This document shows, one piece after another, positions 13,225-27,253 of a DNA stretch of 64,000 bases. The notes below the pieces were generated by a model, which worked only from the letters and a program-made list of their open reading frames with translations, had not been told where the DNA came from and did not search any database. The DNA is from Tomocerus qinae (Eukaryota > Arthropoda > Collembola > Entomobryomorpha > Tomoceridae). How positions within the stretch are numbered: position 1 is the stretch's first letter; every line of letters starts with the position of its first letter. Where the stretch lies: the NCBI GenBank assembly GCA_020055645.1, contig CM034550.1, positions 9,419,501 to 9,483,500 of the forward strand. Direction: 5' to 3'. The position numbers were made by a program, and so were the translations under genes.

Positions 13225-16200
13225 ATGTTCCCAACAACAAAACTATTATGGGTAGTAGCCATAACATTCGTTTTATGTTGGGCAATGTCCACAGTCCACG
13301 CCTCAAGTGATGAACTTGAAGATTCCCAAGAAATCCAACCGCATAATCATAAAGATAAACCGAGTAGCTACGAGACTGGCAATTCTTATATTGAAACTAC
13401 TGATCTTGAATCAAATCCCGTCAAATCTACTCCCGAGAGCCAAACTCCACAAGACACTACAGGCAGCATCAACATAGCCATGACACAACTCCTCGTAGAT
13501 CCTCCTCAACAAATTCCTACACGTGCTAATCCCAATCTTCAAGAGACTAATTCCGAAACAACGCGCAATAATGAAAGAGATCAGGAAAACAGGAGACAAC
13601 AGGCATTTCCACCAAAATCAGATTCCTTTTGGAAACGTCCGAGAGGACAGAATCGACATAAAAATAAAGGTAACCCTTCCCAAACCCATTTTCACTATCA
13701 CATCTCATTAAATTTAATTGCAGCTTTACTTTTATGACACAACCCGCAATATTGGATTCACTTTGATAGATTTAGATTCTTATAGATCATTGACAAAAAG
13801 ATAAAAATGCAATTTTAAGATTAGATGATGATTGAATGCAGGCGATTCAAATGTCATCCGATCCTTGGTGCATTTTTACAATTTGAACTCACATAAGATT
13901 TGGAATATCAATTAATTGAAGTGTCAATGCCTGAAAATGTACAGTTAAATGTTGATTTTTAATACTCTTCAATTATAGGTGACTATAGAGGTCAAAGGGA
14001 AAACACGACTCCTTCATCGGCGGATGAGACACCACGTGGGAATAATCATGCTGACGAGAAGCCAGCCAGACCTAACATCATTTTAATCATCACTGATGAT
14101 CAAGATGTAGAATTAGGTAAGAAAACGTTTTCATTTTTATCCCATATAGATGTACTCAAAAAGAACATTAAATCTCGCCTATGGGAAAAGGATTTTGCGA
14201 TAATGTTAATTTGCAACGCAACAATCTTATCGTAATGCATCAGAGACACGTATGTAATCTCGTTATGACTTCAAACATATTATGAGGGGTTAACGATTGC
14301 ATACAGAAGCAAAATACAAAGTCCATTTTCTAGTTGAACGGATTTTACAATCTATTTTTCATCATGTGCAGGCAGCATGGAATACATGCCGGAGACGCTG
14401 AAGATATTTCGAGATGAAGGAGTCGAATTTCGGCACGGGTAAATAAAATCCCTTGTTTCATTCATTATATTCATTTCTTTCAATTACAGATGAGATATTG
14501 AATTACATCATCATTTATGTCTTTGTGTTAAAGCATTTTGATGGGGCTTTAATTTTTTCAGATACTGTAGCACACCGATGTGCTGTCCTAGTAGGTCGTC
14601 TCTGCTGACAGGATTGTAAGTTGTTTTTCATTACTAAGAAAAGAAAGAAACCTATTGAATAATTATTAGATAATAATAATTTTTCTGTAGATATGTTCAC
14701 AATCATCAAGTTTACACAAACAACGATAACTGCAGTAGCGTCCTTTGGCGTGAAAAATACGAGAAGAAGACTTTTGCATCGTACCTCTGGTCAAGTGGCT
14801 ATTACACATCTTACATAGGTAAATATCTAAATAAATACGATGGATCTCACATCCCGTACGGTTGGGATGAATGGAACACTCTACTCATGAACTCACGCTT
14901 TTACAACTATACGCTTAATCGAAACGGGCGTCGTTACCGATACGGTATGTACAATATAATTATCAAATTAGGTTTTGTTACCGATGAAATATTTATAATT
15001 CTGTGTAATACTGTGTAGGTAATAACTACGAGAGGGATTACTACCCGGATTCAATTGCCAATGACACTTTGGATTTTCTGAGTCGAATGGCAGGAGACGA
15101 CAGAAATAACAAGCAGCCGTTTCTACTTGTTGCGAGCTTTCCGAGTCCCCACGGACCAGAGGATTCAGCTCCTCAGTATTCGAAAATGTTTTTCAATGCT
15201 ACCCCGCATCATACACCGAGTTACAATCATGCACCGAACCCTGACAAACAATGGATACTGCGAGTAACGAATAAAATGACTCCGATATTAAAGGATTTTA
15301 CAAACCTGCTGATGACAAAGCGACTTCAAACATTGCAAAGTGTGGATGTAGCTGTCAAAGGGATTTTCGACAAGCTCAAGGAGACTAAATTGGCAGAGTC
15401 AACTTATGTGTTTTATACTTCGGATCATGGATACCACGTTGGACAATTTGGACTTGTAAAAGGGAAAAGCATGCCATTTGAGAGTGATATTAGAGTTCCG
15501 TATTATTTGGCAGCTCCCAAGAGCGTAATCAAAGGAGGAACGACCATTTTAGAGCCAGTTCTTAATATCGACTTGGCCCCTACATTCTTAGATTTGGCAA
15601 ACGTCCCAATTCCTTCGCATATGGATGGTAGGAGTATGGTTCCTTTGATAGAGAAATATTCTCCGAATTATCAAGACGATGGAACATTTGTCTGGAAGGA
15701 TACCTTTTTGATTGAAAGTTCAGGGAGGAGAGAAACACCTGTTTCCGGAATTGCTTCTCAGGCTAGCACAATGAAAAGTGGTCGGAAAAGACTTAAAGAT
15801 AGAGAGGAAACCAAGTTCTCATTTGTCGACAATGAAACAGTACGAATTAATGATTTGTGCGCATCTCTACCGCATCCGTGCTTACCTGGACAGAAGAAAT
15901 ATTGCAGGAAGGAAAAAAGTAGAGTGCGATTTAGAAAATGTAGACAGAATATTGATTTCATCGGTGGGTTTGGAATGAATGAAGGTGGCAGTGATCCACG
16001 ATATGTCGTTGGTGAAAATCAAGAAACGACAGGGATTGTTATTGGAAATAAATGCCATTGTCGTTTTCGAAGGTCTGCAGATGAGATTTTCAACTGGGAT
16101 GACGAAAGAAGGAAAATCGACGATGAGATTGAAGAATTAAAACAGAAAATTGAAAGATTGAGACAAAGGAGGAGGGAGATGAGACGGAAATGGATTGCAG

Positions 16201-17734
16201 AAACTATAGAACCAAAATTACCCATTGTTAAGCCAAAGAAGAAGCTACATCACGGGAATACCTCATTTTCTCATCCAGACAACAGAGTTACCACTACTAC
16301 TACAAGTCGCACTTTTAATTCTGAAGATACTGTAGGTGGGTTTGGAGATAGCGAAGATTACGATGATACGGCTACTGAAACTAATAACAGAAAGGGAGAG
16401 AGCGATGATCCACTTGAAGATTTAGATGTAGATAGCCCCATTTTCCACCATAGTGAAGAAATGGATGAAGATGAAGGCGATGATGCAGATATTGAGGATT
16501 TTGAAGATAATCCACCTATTTACAATATTTCCAACTCGCATAATTCACGAGGTTTTGGAGGTGATCTTAACAATAACTACAGTAAAAATTATGACAACCT
16601 TAATGAATCATTTGGCCAGTGGTGGGACGATGGCTTGAATTTGAAGTTCAGCGACGAAGATGACGAAGACACTTTTCCTCTTGGTGCGGGAGAAGAAGAT
16701 GATACAGGTCTTTATCTAAATCCGACAGTAAATGGTGGAAGAAATCCACCTCGAGGGAAACATCGCAATAAAATTAACGGAAATCGAGGAAAATATCCAC
16801 CGAGGGTTAATACCAATGAAAATCGAGAAACTTTCCAGAAGTGTGATTGTTACACAGATCCACGCTACATTCGTCAGAGGGAAAGAGAAGACAGAAAACG
16901 CAAAAAACTGTTGAGCAAGTTAAGAAAGAAGCAAAGATTTTTGAATAGAATTAATGACCCCGTCGAAAGACATCAGGTAATGAACTTATAATGAATTTTT
17001 AGTGTACCAAAAACTAACATTTGATCAAGTATCTACTGAAAGTTAAGCTGAATTAATTTGTAATTTTCTGTTTTAAATTGGCTGGTGACTAATATAGACA
17101 TTTACTTAAATATTCGCAGGCTGAAACTTGTGGAACTGAAGAAAAAATGAACTGTTTCTGGCATGATAACGATCATTGGCGAACAAATCCAATGTGGACA
17201 GGTGGATCGTTTTGTTTCTGTATGAATTCCAACAATAACACATATTCTTGTTTACGATCTGTTAATTCAACTCATAACTACCTCTACTGCCAATTCATTA
17301 CTGGCTTCAAAATGTATTTCGATCTTCGACAAGGTAATAGCTTAGATTTTCAAGTCCATTAAACTATCACTAATAATAAAGCTGTACATAGTACTTGCTA
17401 CAAGTTCTACTGGTGTTCATTTCATCTTTAATGTGTATAGATCCCTACGAATTACAAAATTTGATTGGAACTCTGCCAGCTACTCAAGAAGATTGGATGT
17501 TGGCTCAATTAATTCGATTAAAGAATTGTCAAGGAAAGGATGAATGCTGGAATGATAATGTAGTCTCTGAAGACACTATCGAACCTTCAATTTGGGAACA
17601 AATTTTTGGAAGGTAAAGCAATACTAATGAAATTTTTGTAAAAAAATTACTAAAGATATTTAAAACTAAAAATATTTTGTGAATTCAGATCGAGGAGGAA
17701 GAAGAAAAGAGGCGGACGCAGACGAACTCAGTAA
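13225..17734 (+). CDS. Sulf1: Extracellular heparan sulfate 6-O-endosulfatase (Sulf)
   Basis: Sulfs remove 6-O-sulfates from heparan sulfate at the cell surface and so tune Wnt, FGF, BMP and Hedgehog signalling. Nine exons join in frame: 13225-13669, 13979-14116, 14372-14438, 14562-14615, 14691-14944, 15019-16976, 17120-17333, 17441-17612 and 17689-17734, giving 1115 residues. An in-frame TAG sits 15 bases before the ATG. Residues 1-27 form a signal peptide, followed by about 150 Ser/Thr/Asn/Gln-rich residues. The sulfatase domain starts at [13 protein letters not shown] (metal-binding Asp188/Asp189); Cys224 in CCPSRSS is the predicted formylglycine; [39 protein letters not shown] and VLNIDLAPT are family blocks. 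The hydrophilic domain, inside one 1958-base exon, has a coiled coil near 679-715 and acidic tracts near 770-890. The C-terminal domain ([23 protein letters not shown]) and a basic tail complete it. Only one Sulf is seen, as in insects; the length is close to that of fly Sulf1. Confidence 0.96.
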
Positions 17735-20700
17735 CAAAAATGTTAATTAGGCATTTCTCAAATTACAAATCGAATTTTGTTAAATGGTATCGTACACAAA
17801 AATTATCGACAGTTCCCACTTCCAAGTTTACATTCAGGAAATAAACACAATGGTATTATATGACCTTTGTAAAGTTACCTTTGGTCAAATACGTAAGGAC
17901 AAATTTAATCCATAAATTAACCAAGGTCCAAAGTATTAGTTATCAACGTACATGGGAACATAGACCATAAAGTTGTGGAAGTTGTTGTAGCTACTGTAAA
18001 TACGTACTTATACCTATAAATATGATACGTATCGCAAGTCGCAAAAGTACAAGCAGATCGCAGATAAATTCAACTGCTGTGTGTGATGTGCTCATAAGAA
18101 ACTCGACAAACCATAAAAATAAATATTAAATAATACGACTAGACTTGTTATGTATGTACTATTACAAAAATTAGAGGAAGGATCTTATGTCTTCGTGTTA
18201 AATTAGAACTTAGTGCTAAAAGTACTTATAAAACCTGAAAATGGTACATGTAATTGTGTATTACACGATTTAATGATTCATTTATTACACTTTATGCACA
18301 TCAGTGTTCAAGTTTAAGAGCAACCTGGTCTAAACTTAAATACTAAATGCCAATAATTTTCAGCTATAATTTAGTTGCAGCATTTATCTCTATTTATAAG
18401 TCTACGCAATAATTTATTGTTTTTATGTTGTAGCAAATCTTTACATACTGAAAATGTAATAGCATCAATCTTTTGTGATGTCTTGTGTCAAATGTGATTA
18501 TTTGTGTATAATTTCTTTCAATTGTGATACCGCTCTCCTTGTTATATCCATCGGTAAACGGTATCATTCCCCAACTCTTTCAATGTTTTACATTCGTCAG
18601 AGAATTTTATTTCTTTTTGTAACACGCATGCATTAAGAAGAATCAATTTTTAGTTACGTTTTGTTATTTTGTGTTGAACTGTTTTCATATAGTACTTAAT
18701 TTATTTTGTTCCAGAATCTATAATCAAAACGAAGCATAATATTATGCATTATTCACGAACATCGTTAGCCTACTTTCTATGTGTAAACTTTGTTACAGTA
18801 ATATAAACATTTATACAAGTTAATTAGGTTAATTTTTGCCATTTTTTAATTTAATTAACCTTACTACTAAACTAGTATTTCTCAAAGTATACTAAATGTA
18901 TTGCACTAGCAATTATATGCATCTTTGTTTAAATGTTGAAATAAATTGTAGAAAGTTGGACTGTTGACTGCCAGAGAGCTTTTCAACAAAACTCAACGCA
19001 CATGCCTTTTTTTGTCTTTCCATTATACAATACTACAGATTACAATGGTTCAATTCTCCATTGTGATTTAAATAAAACAATTAGTTCAAATTCATAACAT
19101 ATAAACCTATAGCTGCCCAATTCACCAAATCAACTAATAATTCTGTTAGATACAATACTCTATTCATAAATAATCGTGCACATAATATTATTTACATTCA
19201 ATACACTTATTAGGTTCAATTGAGGCAATGTACAGTTTATGCGTTTAAATTAAATTCTGAAGAACAAGCATTCTGAATATAACATTGGACTAGTAAATTG
19301 GAAAAGAGTAATGTTTAACTACAGATTGCAGAATTACAGATTTACTGGAGTATTGTATAGGGACAATACAACGCATCATATTATAGCAACGCGTCATAAG
19401 CCAAGGTTGTTCTGCATTTTGTCATTATGCATAAAGTTAACGTGTCCTTAAATAAAATTTGACACTGAATTGCATGAGAATAATATGCAGTCTGCAAACA
19501 AATAACATGATTTGAAATCAGTTGGTAATTTATGAGCATTTGTCAGCTGTCTGTCTGCCAACAGCTCTAAAAGCTAATAAATTTCATCGTATTTTACTAT
19601 AACAATAACAAATTAGTAAGTGTATTGTGTATACTTCCATGTACCACCCATAGTGAAAATGTTATTGCGAAGTGCATTTGTGTACCGCACTCATTATACT
19701 ACGTGGTTCATGTAAGTGTTACTTTTTCCTGTCCCATTCTACTCTCATTTCATTGTAGTACATGCTCATCCTTTGAAATCTTAAACACACAAACTCCGAA
19801 CCTTGCATTGTAAACACCCGGAAGATCCTGTTAACCTAATTCTCATTCTTAACGCTATTTACAATTTGTAACACCATTATGTTCCAGTTTCGCTAACAGC
19901 GTTTCTACCGGTGTAAAAGAATGTTTGACCTCGAAACTCTTACCTCTTAACAAACCTCTATGGCTATTAAAATTGAAATAGCGAATACTGATCACAAACT
20001 TATTTGCCTGCACAAATGATATCTTACCATTTATATGAGCTTAATGTTAATCCTTTCTACAAGGACCATTTAGGTATGTGATATACTAAAATTTGGACAG
20101 TGAAATCTACTAATCAATGAAATAGAAAATACAATTTGTAACAATATTATGCAAAAGTCGTTTTTCATAAACTGGTATGATTTTGCATGCACATATCATA
20201 CAAATTGCAATTTACAATATGTAAAATACAAAATATTTTGCAAAAATAAAGAAGCATGGAAGGTATAAGTATACTGGGTATGTCATGCGATATTTTATCT
20301 AGCAGTTATGCAATACAAACGCAAATAATGATTTTGAAGCTAGTACTGTAGTTGAAATAAATAGCTATAGATATTCATTGTGTAGAAAACTAAAATAGCA
20401 ACGTTAGATGTATTTTGGTACTCGAATGGTAATGGACAGCAGTGGTCTTCCTGAAAAAAGCAATATACTACGTAGTTCATGAAGTTTGCATGGACGTCAT
20501 TCTTTAGTAGGCTGAGACATTCGAGATAGGAATCAGACATGTAGTGGTGTATATCATGCCTTTTCGAAGGACAGCCGACAGCACTCGAAGAGTTGTAGTT
20601 GCAATCCTTTACTGTTATTGCAGTTGATAATGGAGAAGTAGGCAGTCGAAACATAAATTCAGGCTTTTAGGAAACAACTAATAAGATCGTTAATGCTTCT

Positions 20701-23700
20701 TAGTTTGTTGGCAAGGATGTACAAGGTACGAGCTAACCTATTGTAGCCAAATGAAATCGATCATGGCATTTAACCAATGGATTCACATTGCAGCGTCATT
20801 TCCACACATTCTTGATTTTACTACAACTTACACGGGTATAGGTTATGAATTCATATTGTTAATGCCGTCTTTTATTCTAAATCCAATATCCTTGTCAAGC
20901 ATGTTCAAACTTCTTGAAATAATTGTAGCAGCTTAAATAACAAACTTTTGCAATAGTAAAGCATGTCTCAAAATATACTGAAATTATGTTGCCATTCAAA
21001 TTAAGTTTCAAAGTTGAGTATGAATACGAATGCCTGGTAATAAGAACTGAAAACGCTATCATAAAGTCTGAGTCGAACTTTAAGCAAGCATAAAACGCGT
21101 TTGAGGGCTAGTAAAATTACCTGATGTAGTATGGATACAGTGTCGACATAATTTATGTCTCATTTAGTCAACGTGGTACAAAACGGAACTGGCTTAAGAG
21201 ATAAGATTCCTTCTTTTCTTGCGTATGAATTTTGTATTTTATCTCAACAGGAATGGTCTTGTGTGTATTTTAGAATTGCTTTAGTATAATGTTCGAATTC
21301 CAGCTGTGGCTTTCTACATTATATATTTACTACTCTAAAAAGTATATCAAAAAATCTTATATCTAATCTTTGGCAAGTAATCTCTACCGCATTTGTGTAT
21401 AGCATGTGTTATATCACTTTTACAAGTGTACAAATGTCAAGTAATATATAAGGAAGGTACGTAAGTAGGTGTATCTAGTTAATATGTGCTGAAAGACTGA
21501 ACTTGGAAAGATAAAAGTGAGCTGAACTATTAAACTTTAGTTAGAAAGTTAGGTTAAAAGCTTTTCCGAATTCTCTAGGCGTGCTGAGAGAAGTAGAAGG
21601 TTATTTTTTCAGCGTATAATGGAAAGGAAAAAGCAAACAGGTATGCATAAAACATTAGGCTAATACCATACAGCGTAATGTAATTCAAGGAAAGTTAAAA
21701 AGCACAAAGGAAACTGCTACACGAGTTGATGGCCAACGCGTTGTGTCAGTACCTTTTTAATCTAAGAATACAGCAAGGAAATGGAGATGAATTCCCTATA
21801 CATGTTAATATGCTTCCTTTCCCTCGGCTTAATTCAGTTATCATGACTTGGATTACATTTAAATGATTTATGACCTTACTTGTTGGCAAATCAGCATGTC
21901 ATCAATTTTCTCCACAATCACAAAGAAAGCAAAAGAAAGCCTAACAATTGTAATCCAAATAAAACCAGAAGGGACATACCATTCTTATGAATAGTTAATT
22001 ATAACTTTTTCGGGGCAGGGAATATTGCTAGGAATATTATTCTGTACTGGGAATTCATTGCACAAAGTAAACTTCTATTGTTGGGTAGATAAACCAAATT
22101 AGTTCCGTAGGTTTTATACCTATTACGTCATACCTATAAATCACGCACGTAAACAAGACCGATGCACTACCTTTATGTACACTTTAAAAAATTCCAAAAA
22201 AGCTTTCACTGCAATAAAATGGCATTTTACAGTTTGACGCAGCTGTGTGGGGCTGTAAGCTGTAGTCAATTTAATTTTCATAGAGCTAAGTTATGTGCAT
22301 GCATTCAGATTGTAAATACCATTTTAAATATGCATAAACTCTGAATTCTTCCGCCGAGATAAACATAAATGCACAAAAATACTTGTTCAATGAGCATAAA
22401 TTATTGTGCTATGGTAGTAAACCAACGGTAATGTAAACTAAATTATATCCCCACTAAATAACATTTAACTGTAAGCATAAAAGTATCTATACAGTAAAGA
22501 GTTCGCTATGTTTATATTTAGTAATGTCACACGAGCACATCTCCATAATTCAGTTGTGACTTTTGCTTTTGAGTTGGTTCGATGACTCCCTGCTGTCATG
22601 CCTCTTGTGTGTATTCTTCCTCACATCAAAGGAATGTTTCCCAAAGAAACTTTTCATTCAGTCACTATACTTTATTTACTTTTGTCAGTCACTTCGTACT
22701 TGTAAATTGTCTACCCTCGTACCTATACAGACATCAACAGTCACTCCATGTTGACTTATCGACTTAATCAACGATTAGTACTCAAACAAATAATTGCCAA
22801 CTTTTTATTGGCACTGTCTATACTTACACTACTAGAATAAATTGTGTTTTTACATGTAGTATCAATACAATTCAGACTTTTTGATGCAATTCCTTTCCTG
22901 GATAAGCTGCAAAGTCGAAAAACATAATTGGTGGACGAAATAAAATCATTTCCCCTTTAGTATAATCAGGTCTGGCATTTTAACAAAGGTTAGTCAAGGA
23001 ATTTAATTATCTGTTGGGTCTTCTGTGCAAAAATAGGACGAACTCTGAACTCACTGCTGACGAGTCAACTGTTCTTGTCGTATGACACATAGATACCAAA
23101 AAAAGACAAGGAAGTATAAAAATTCCAACAGCATAAGGAAACAAGATTAAGATTTGTTACAACATTCTTATGTGAGTGCTCATTCTCTACATATTAATAG
23201 ACTTCTGATAATTTTCCAGGTATAAGTCATACTTTGCATATTTTTGCAGATCTCTGACATCAAAAAAATAGATTTTTTTTCTTTTAGCTTATCATAGAGC
23301 ATCACTCTTACCGTTCTCATCGCATTTGGTGTATGTTTTAGGTAGATGGTATAAAGGAGTAAGTGAGTGTGTAAGGAAATCATTAGTTTTTGTTGGTTTC
23401 TTATGTGATTTGATGAACTAGGGTGGTATTGCATGGTACCCTGTGGTATGTTAATCTCAATACTAATGGTAATGGGAGAAGATAAGCACAAGACATAAAG
23501 TAGTAAGTTGTATGTAGAATGTATATGATTATTTATGCTGAAGCATTGCATATAAAGCAGAAGTTAGTTGTAAATGTACAATACACTTAGAAGTGAAGGA
23601 AGCAAAAAGGAAGAATGAATGACTCACGGTTCAAGGAATGGCATCGCAAATCTCGAACTAAAGCAAAACTAGCGTAATGTAACAGAGAAAAGAGTAAAAG

Positions 23701-25934
23701 TTTCCTGTTACTTTGCCATTCTCCTCACTCAACTAGAATTAGTTTAGTTTGCACATTTCTATACATCACAGGGCGGAATTGGACTATTCTCACATACTCT
23801 ATACCTATCTATACAACCTAACTTTATTTTTGCATTGTTAAAACAATACTCTTGAGTGTCTATATAGGTGTATTGTAGTATCTAGTTTAATAATGTATAT
23901 TTGAGCTCCTGATTATCTTTGTATGCTACCTTTGTGTTAGTTATCAACTATTGATGTTGATATACTACAGCGTATAGCTCTGGCTCATTTCACATTCACG
24001 GTTTAGTTTTTCACATACACCAAGTCACATTCGCCAGCTACCTCAAGGCATGCCAAGTCAATACTTAACAGATTACAGATAGAAACAACTTGAGCCAGGC
24101 CAAGTCAAGTGATGAGATCGAGATGCTTCCCGTCCCCTTATAAACTTTATTTTACTCTACATCTACTACATGTGTACTATATAGACATGCTTTGTGAAAA
24201 GATCTCTTCTGTATGCCAAGCCAGCTGAGACTAGAAGAATCCCTTCTCCCAGTGAAAACTCCTTTGCTCTTAACTCAAGTAAAGTAAAACGCACTTAAAT
24301 TCCAGGGCAAGCAAGTGCAGATAAACAAAGAGATGAGGAATGCGGGTATCGCCGGCCTGGCTAAAAATAGATCTCACACTGTCGTGAGTCAAGTTTGGAA
24401 TGTGCCAAGGTTTGTACTCCCGCTATTCCCCCTATTTTCTCTATCTATTCTTCCTTTACTCTACATGGTATGCCAAATTACAAGAATACCATCAAAAGTC
24501 AATTCAAACAGATACATATAGAAATATGAAATACCTATATAGATACCCCTTTCAGCCTTTTTCAGCTATAGCTAAATACTCCATGAGTGTAATGCAAATT
24601 TATTTTGGGTACTTCAATAATAATTATAATTGACCATTTAAAAATATAAAAGGTTATTTTAAAAGCAGGAAATTAATTTTATGGACAGACAGGAAGAGTG
24701 GCAATTAAACTTTTGAGTGTTGAGTATGGGGAAATTAATAATTTGATGACAAAATATATTTGTAGGTTACTTTTAGCATTGCGACATTATTCTACTTCCG
24801 CATAACTACAAGAATCAAGAAACATAGTAAAGGAGAACCACGGTTGTCATGTAGTATCTATAAATGCAGTGGTAGTACGCTAAATGCATGTACTAGTACT
24901 AGGGCTGTCATCCCATGCGATGTTGGACAATCCAATTAGACCATTGGAATTTGGTTATTGATGTAGGGGACATTTATCTGTAAATAAGCAATTGTAATTG
25001 TGACTCCATCTCCAATGCGGCAGTTTGTTGTTTGATGTCTAACATTAAGTGCCTACTACCCACAATGAATATTGAAGTAGGATGGAAGTTAGCATTAGTG
25101 TAGCGTGTGTATGTCACCAACACCAGAAAAGGATTTGGTAGGAGTATAATGTTTGATCATAATAATAGGAATATGCAAAATAGGTTTTATAGGTGAAACG
25201 TGCCAGCCTACCAAATCACCTTGAGATTTTCCGCAGTTGGGTTGAAAGATATAGTCGATATGGCCATATTAGCACATAGTGGAACGATACATAGGTAGTC
25301 TCAACATTAATTGAGCCACACACTCCTCCTCCCACTAATACAAGTTCTGTCCGGTACATTATTTTCTTACATACAAAACCCGATACCATAATAAAGTATT
25401 ATAATTGTATATTTGATAGCACAGATCTTATTAGTATTGTTCTTAAGATATTAATTCATAGTAGTAACAATAATTTTCGTGTACTAATGTGTAATATGAG
25501 ACTGAAGGAATTGAATATCTGAGTGCAACAGGACAAGACAGTTATGTTATCGCAGCAAGAGTCTTGTGCTGAACAATACAAGGATTTTACTTTGTGAGAA
25601 ACACACAAATATGCAAAGACCAATGGAGACCGGGGCAGATAAGAAAATTAGGTAGCTCTACATACAAGAAGTAATCTATTTTGTATAGGAACACGGAATA
25701 AATCCCAGCAGGACAAGCTTAGTGATACGTAAAGAAAGAGTATACCACTTATTACTATTAGGTGAAGTGTATGTACACATATAATACAATGCCATGTACA
25801 GTTTAGCATTGGTTTCACTAGTACTACGAATATTAGCAAACAGAAACACACTTACAGATAGCAGGAGCACAGCACGATAAAATGGATTTCTGCTGGCATA
25901 AAAGCTGGCTTCGTTTGGTTTAGCTAGAGTTATA
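17735..25934. other. Gene-poor region between Sulf and the phosphatase promoter
   Basis: About 8 kb with no exon I can support on either strand. All open frames are short (under 125 codons), lack domain motifs and have no consistent splice partners. The first few hundred bases are the Sulf 3' UTR. The rest may hold distal regulatory DNA for the phosphatase gene, but nothing in the sequence proves that. Confidence 0.5.
17840..17845 (+). promoter_or_regulatory. Poly(A) signal AATAAA for Sulf
   Basis: The first canonical AATAAA after the Sulf stop codon, 106 bases downstream. Further AATAAA copies follow, so alternative longer 3' ends are possible. Confidence 0.45.
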
Positions 25935-26059
25935 TAGGTAGCTAATGTATTTTATAGTACGTACCTTACCTAACTCAGTTGGTCGTACATATAGATCTTT
26001 AGTTAGGTACGTTTCATTCCGTCGTAAGTATACCGACATACGTGAGTTAGCTACCTAAC
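25935..26059. promoter_or_regulatory. Cluster of ACCTAAC / GTTAGGT and TAGGTAG motifs upstream of a core promoter
   Basis: The heptamer ACCTAAC appears at 25968-25974 and 26053-26059, and as its complement GTTAGGT at 26002-26008. TAGGTAG is at 25935-25941. Four related copies within 125 bases, directly before a TATA/initiator pair, look like a proximal enhancer. TAGGTAG is a variant of the TAGteam (Zelda) motif known in insects; that a Zelda-like factor binds here is only inference. Confidence 0.4.
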
Positions 26060-26091
26060 CGAGTAACACACAGAGAAAGCTTGGAAACTTA

Positions 26092-26128
26092 TATATAAAA
26101 CCCGAGTTAAGTCTCTCGACTCATCAGT
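26092..26128 (+). promoter_or_regulatory. Core promoter: TATA box plus TCAGT initiator
   Basis: TATATAAAA at 26092-26100 is followed by the arthropod-type initiator TCAGT at 26124-26128. The A of the initiator lies 32 bases from the T of TATAAA, the expected spacing for a transcription start near 26126. The next gene downstream on this strand is the dual-specificity phosphatase, whose ATG is at 27254, which would leave a 5' UTR of about 1.1 kb if unspliced. Confidence 0.65.
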
Positions 26129-27253
26129 TGTACTTTCGCCTGCTGTGCTTGCTGAGCTGTTGTGTTTTGTGAAGAAATCCGGATACATTACTCTGAACAT
26201 ATAAAACTATTATGTATAGAACGATTTAACTCAAAATTGCTCCTATCCGTCCCTTCTGGAGTGTCCTATTGTAATTTTACTGCGTATTGAATTGAATTCA
26301 GCGATTTGTTCTTGGCTTCCTTCTCAACTCTAATAAATATCATTTGCCATACTTACAGCAGCGTGTAACAACATTGCACACATTCAGAATATAAACAAAC
26401 ATACATACGCAGTGACAAAGTTTGTGCTTTTGCTTTCAGTCTGCTGTAATTTCATTTGTCGAACTTCCTACTACTATATGACATTTCCAGTTAAAATCGC
26501 ATCGGGAAAAAGTATTTCCTAAAAGATGTGACATGAATTAATAATAGAGACCGAATCGATATTCTTCTGTGTGTGTACGTTTAACGAAACTTGGTGCAAA
26601 AAAAAAGTCTTGTTAGAAACAGCTCAACTTCGTCCAAGTCAAGTCACATAAACTAGCCTTGCAAAACAGAAAAGAAAAAGACCGCTACTTGCCTTGTCGC
26701 GACATTGCATTTTGCGAAGAATATTTTATTCCCAGCGTGTGTGCAAATCTAGTCAGAAACATTGCTCAGCACTTACACATTACATGCAAATCCAAGGAGC
26801 CGGACTGTCGGACGAGAAAGGAATTTTGGCAAATTAAATTATTCTTGCCCTGCCTGCGTACATGCAGTATCTTCGGATAAGTTTTCATTGCTAAACTTTC
26901 CTATATTATACATGTTCGTTCACTGACTCTACAATTTTCTTCCCTTCTGCTATCTGCCTCCTTGTCACCGAAGCTCGACGTATTTCAAAGATTTATAAAT
27001 TACTTTTCCTATCATCGTCAAAATACCTTCACTGCACGTCGACCTCGTGAGATAACAAGACAGTTGTCGTTATTCCCTTCTCGTGTCTTCTCTAACACTT
27101 TTGGCCTGTAACTCAAGACTCAACTATATTGAAATTGTCCTGTCACCTGACGTATGACCTGAACCCAAGACTAAAACAAAATATTTATCAACTTACTCAA
27201 GAACAAAGGAAGAAAACCAATTTTCAGCAAAACAGATTTTCAACAGTATCATC

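Noticed and set aside
23180..23551. 123-codon minus-strand open frame, the longest between Sulf and the phosphatase
   Set aside because: Low-complexity composition and no family resemblance; expected by chance in an 8 kb gene-poor stretch.
26659..26880. 73-codon open frame upstream of the phosphatase
   Set aside because: It has no ATG start, no recognisable domain and no splice partner; it most likely lies in the 5' UTR.
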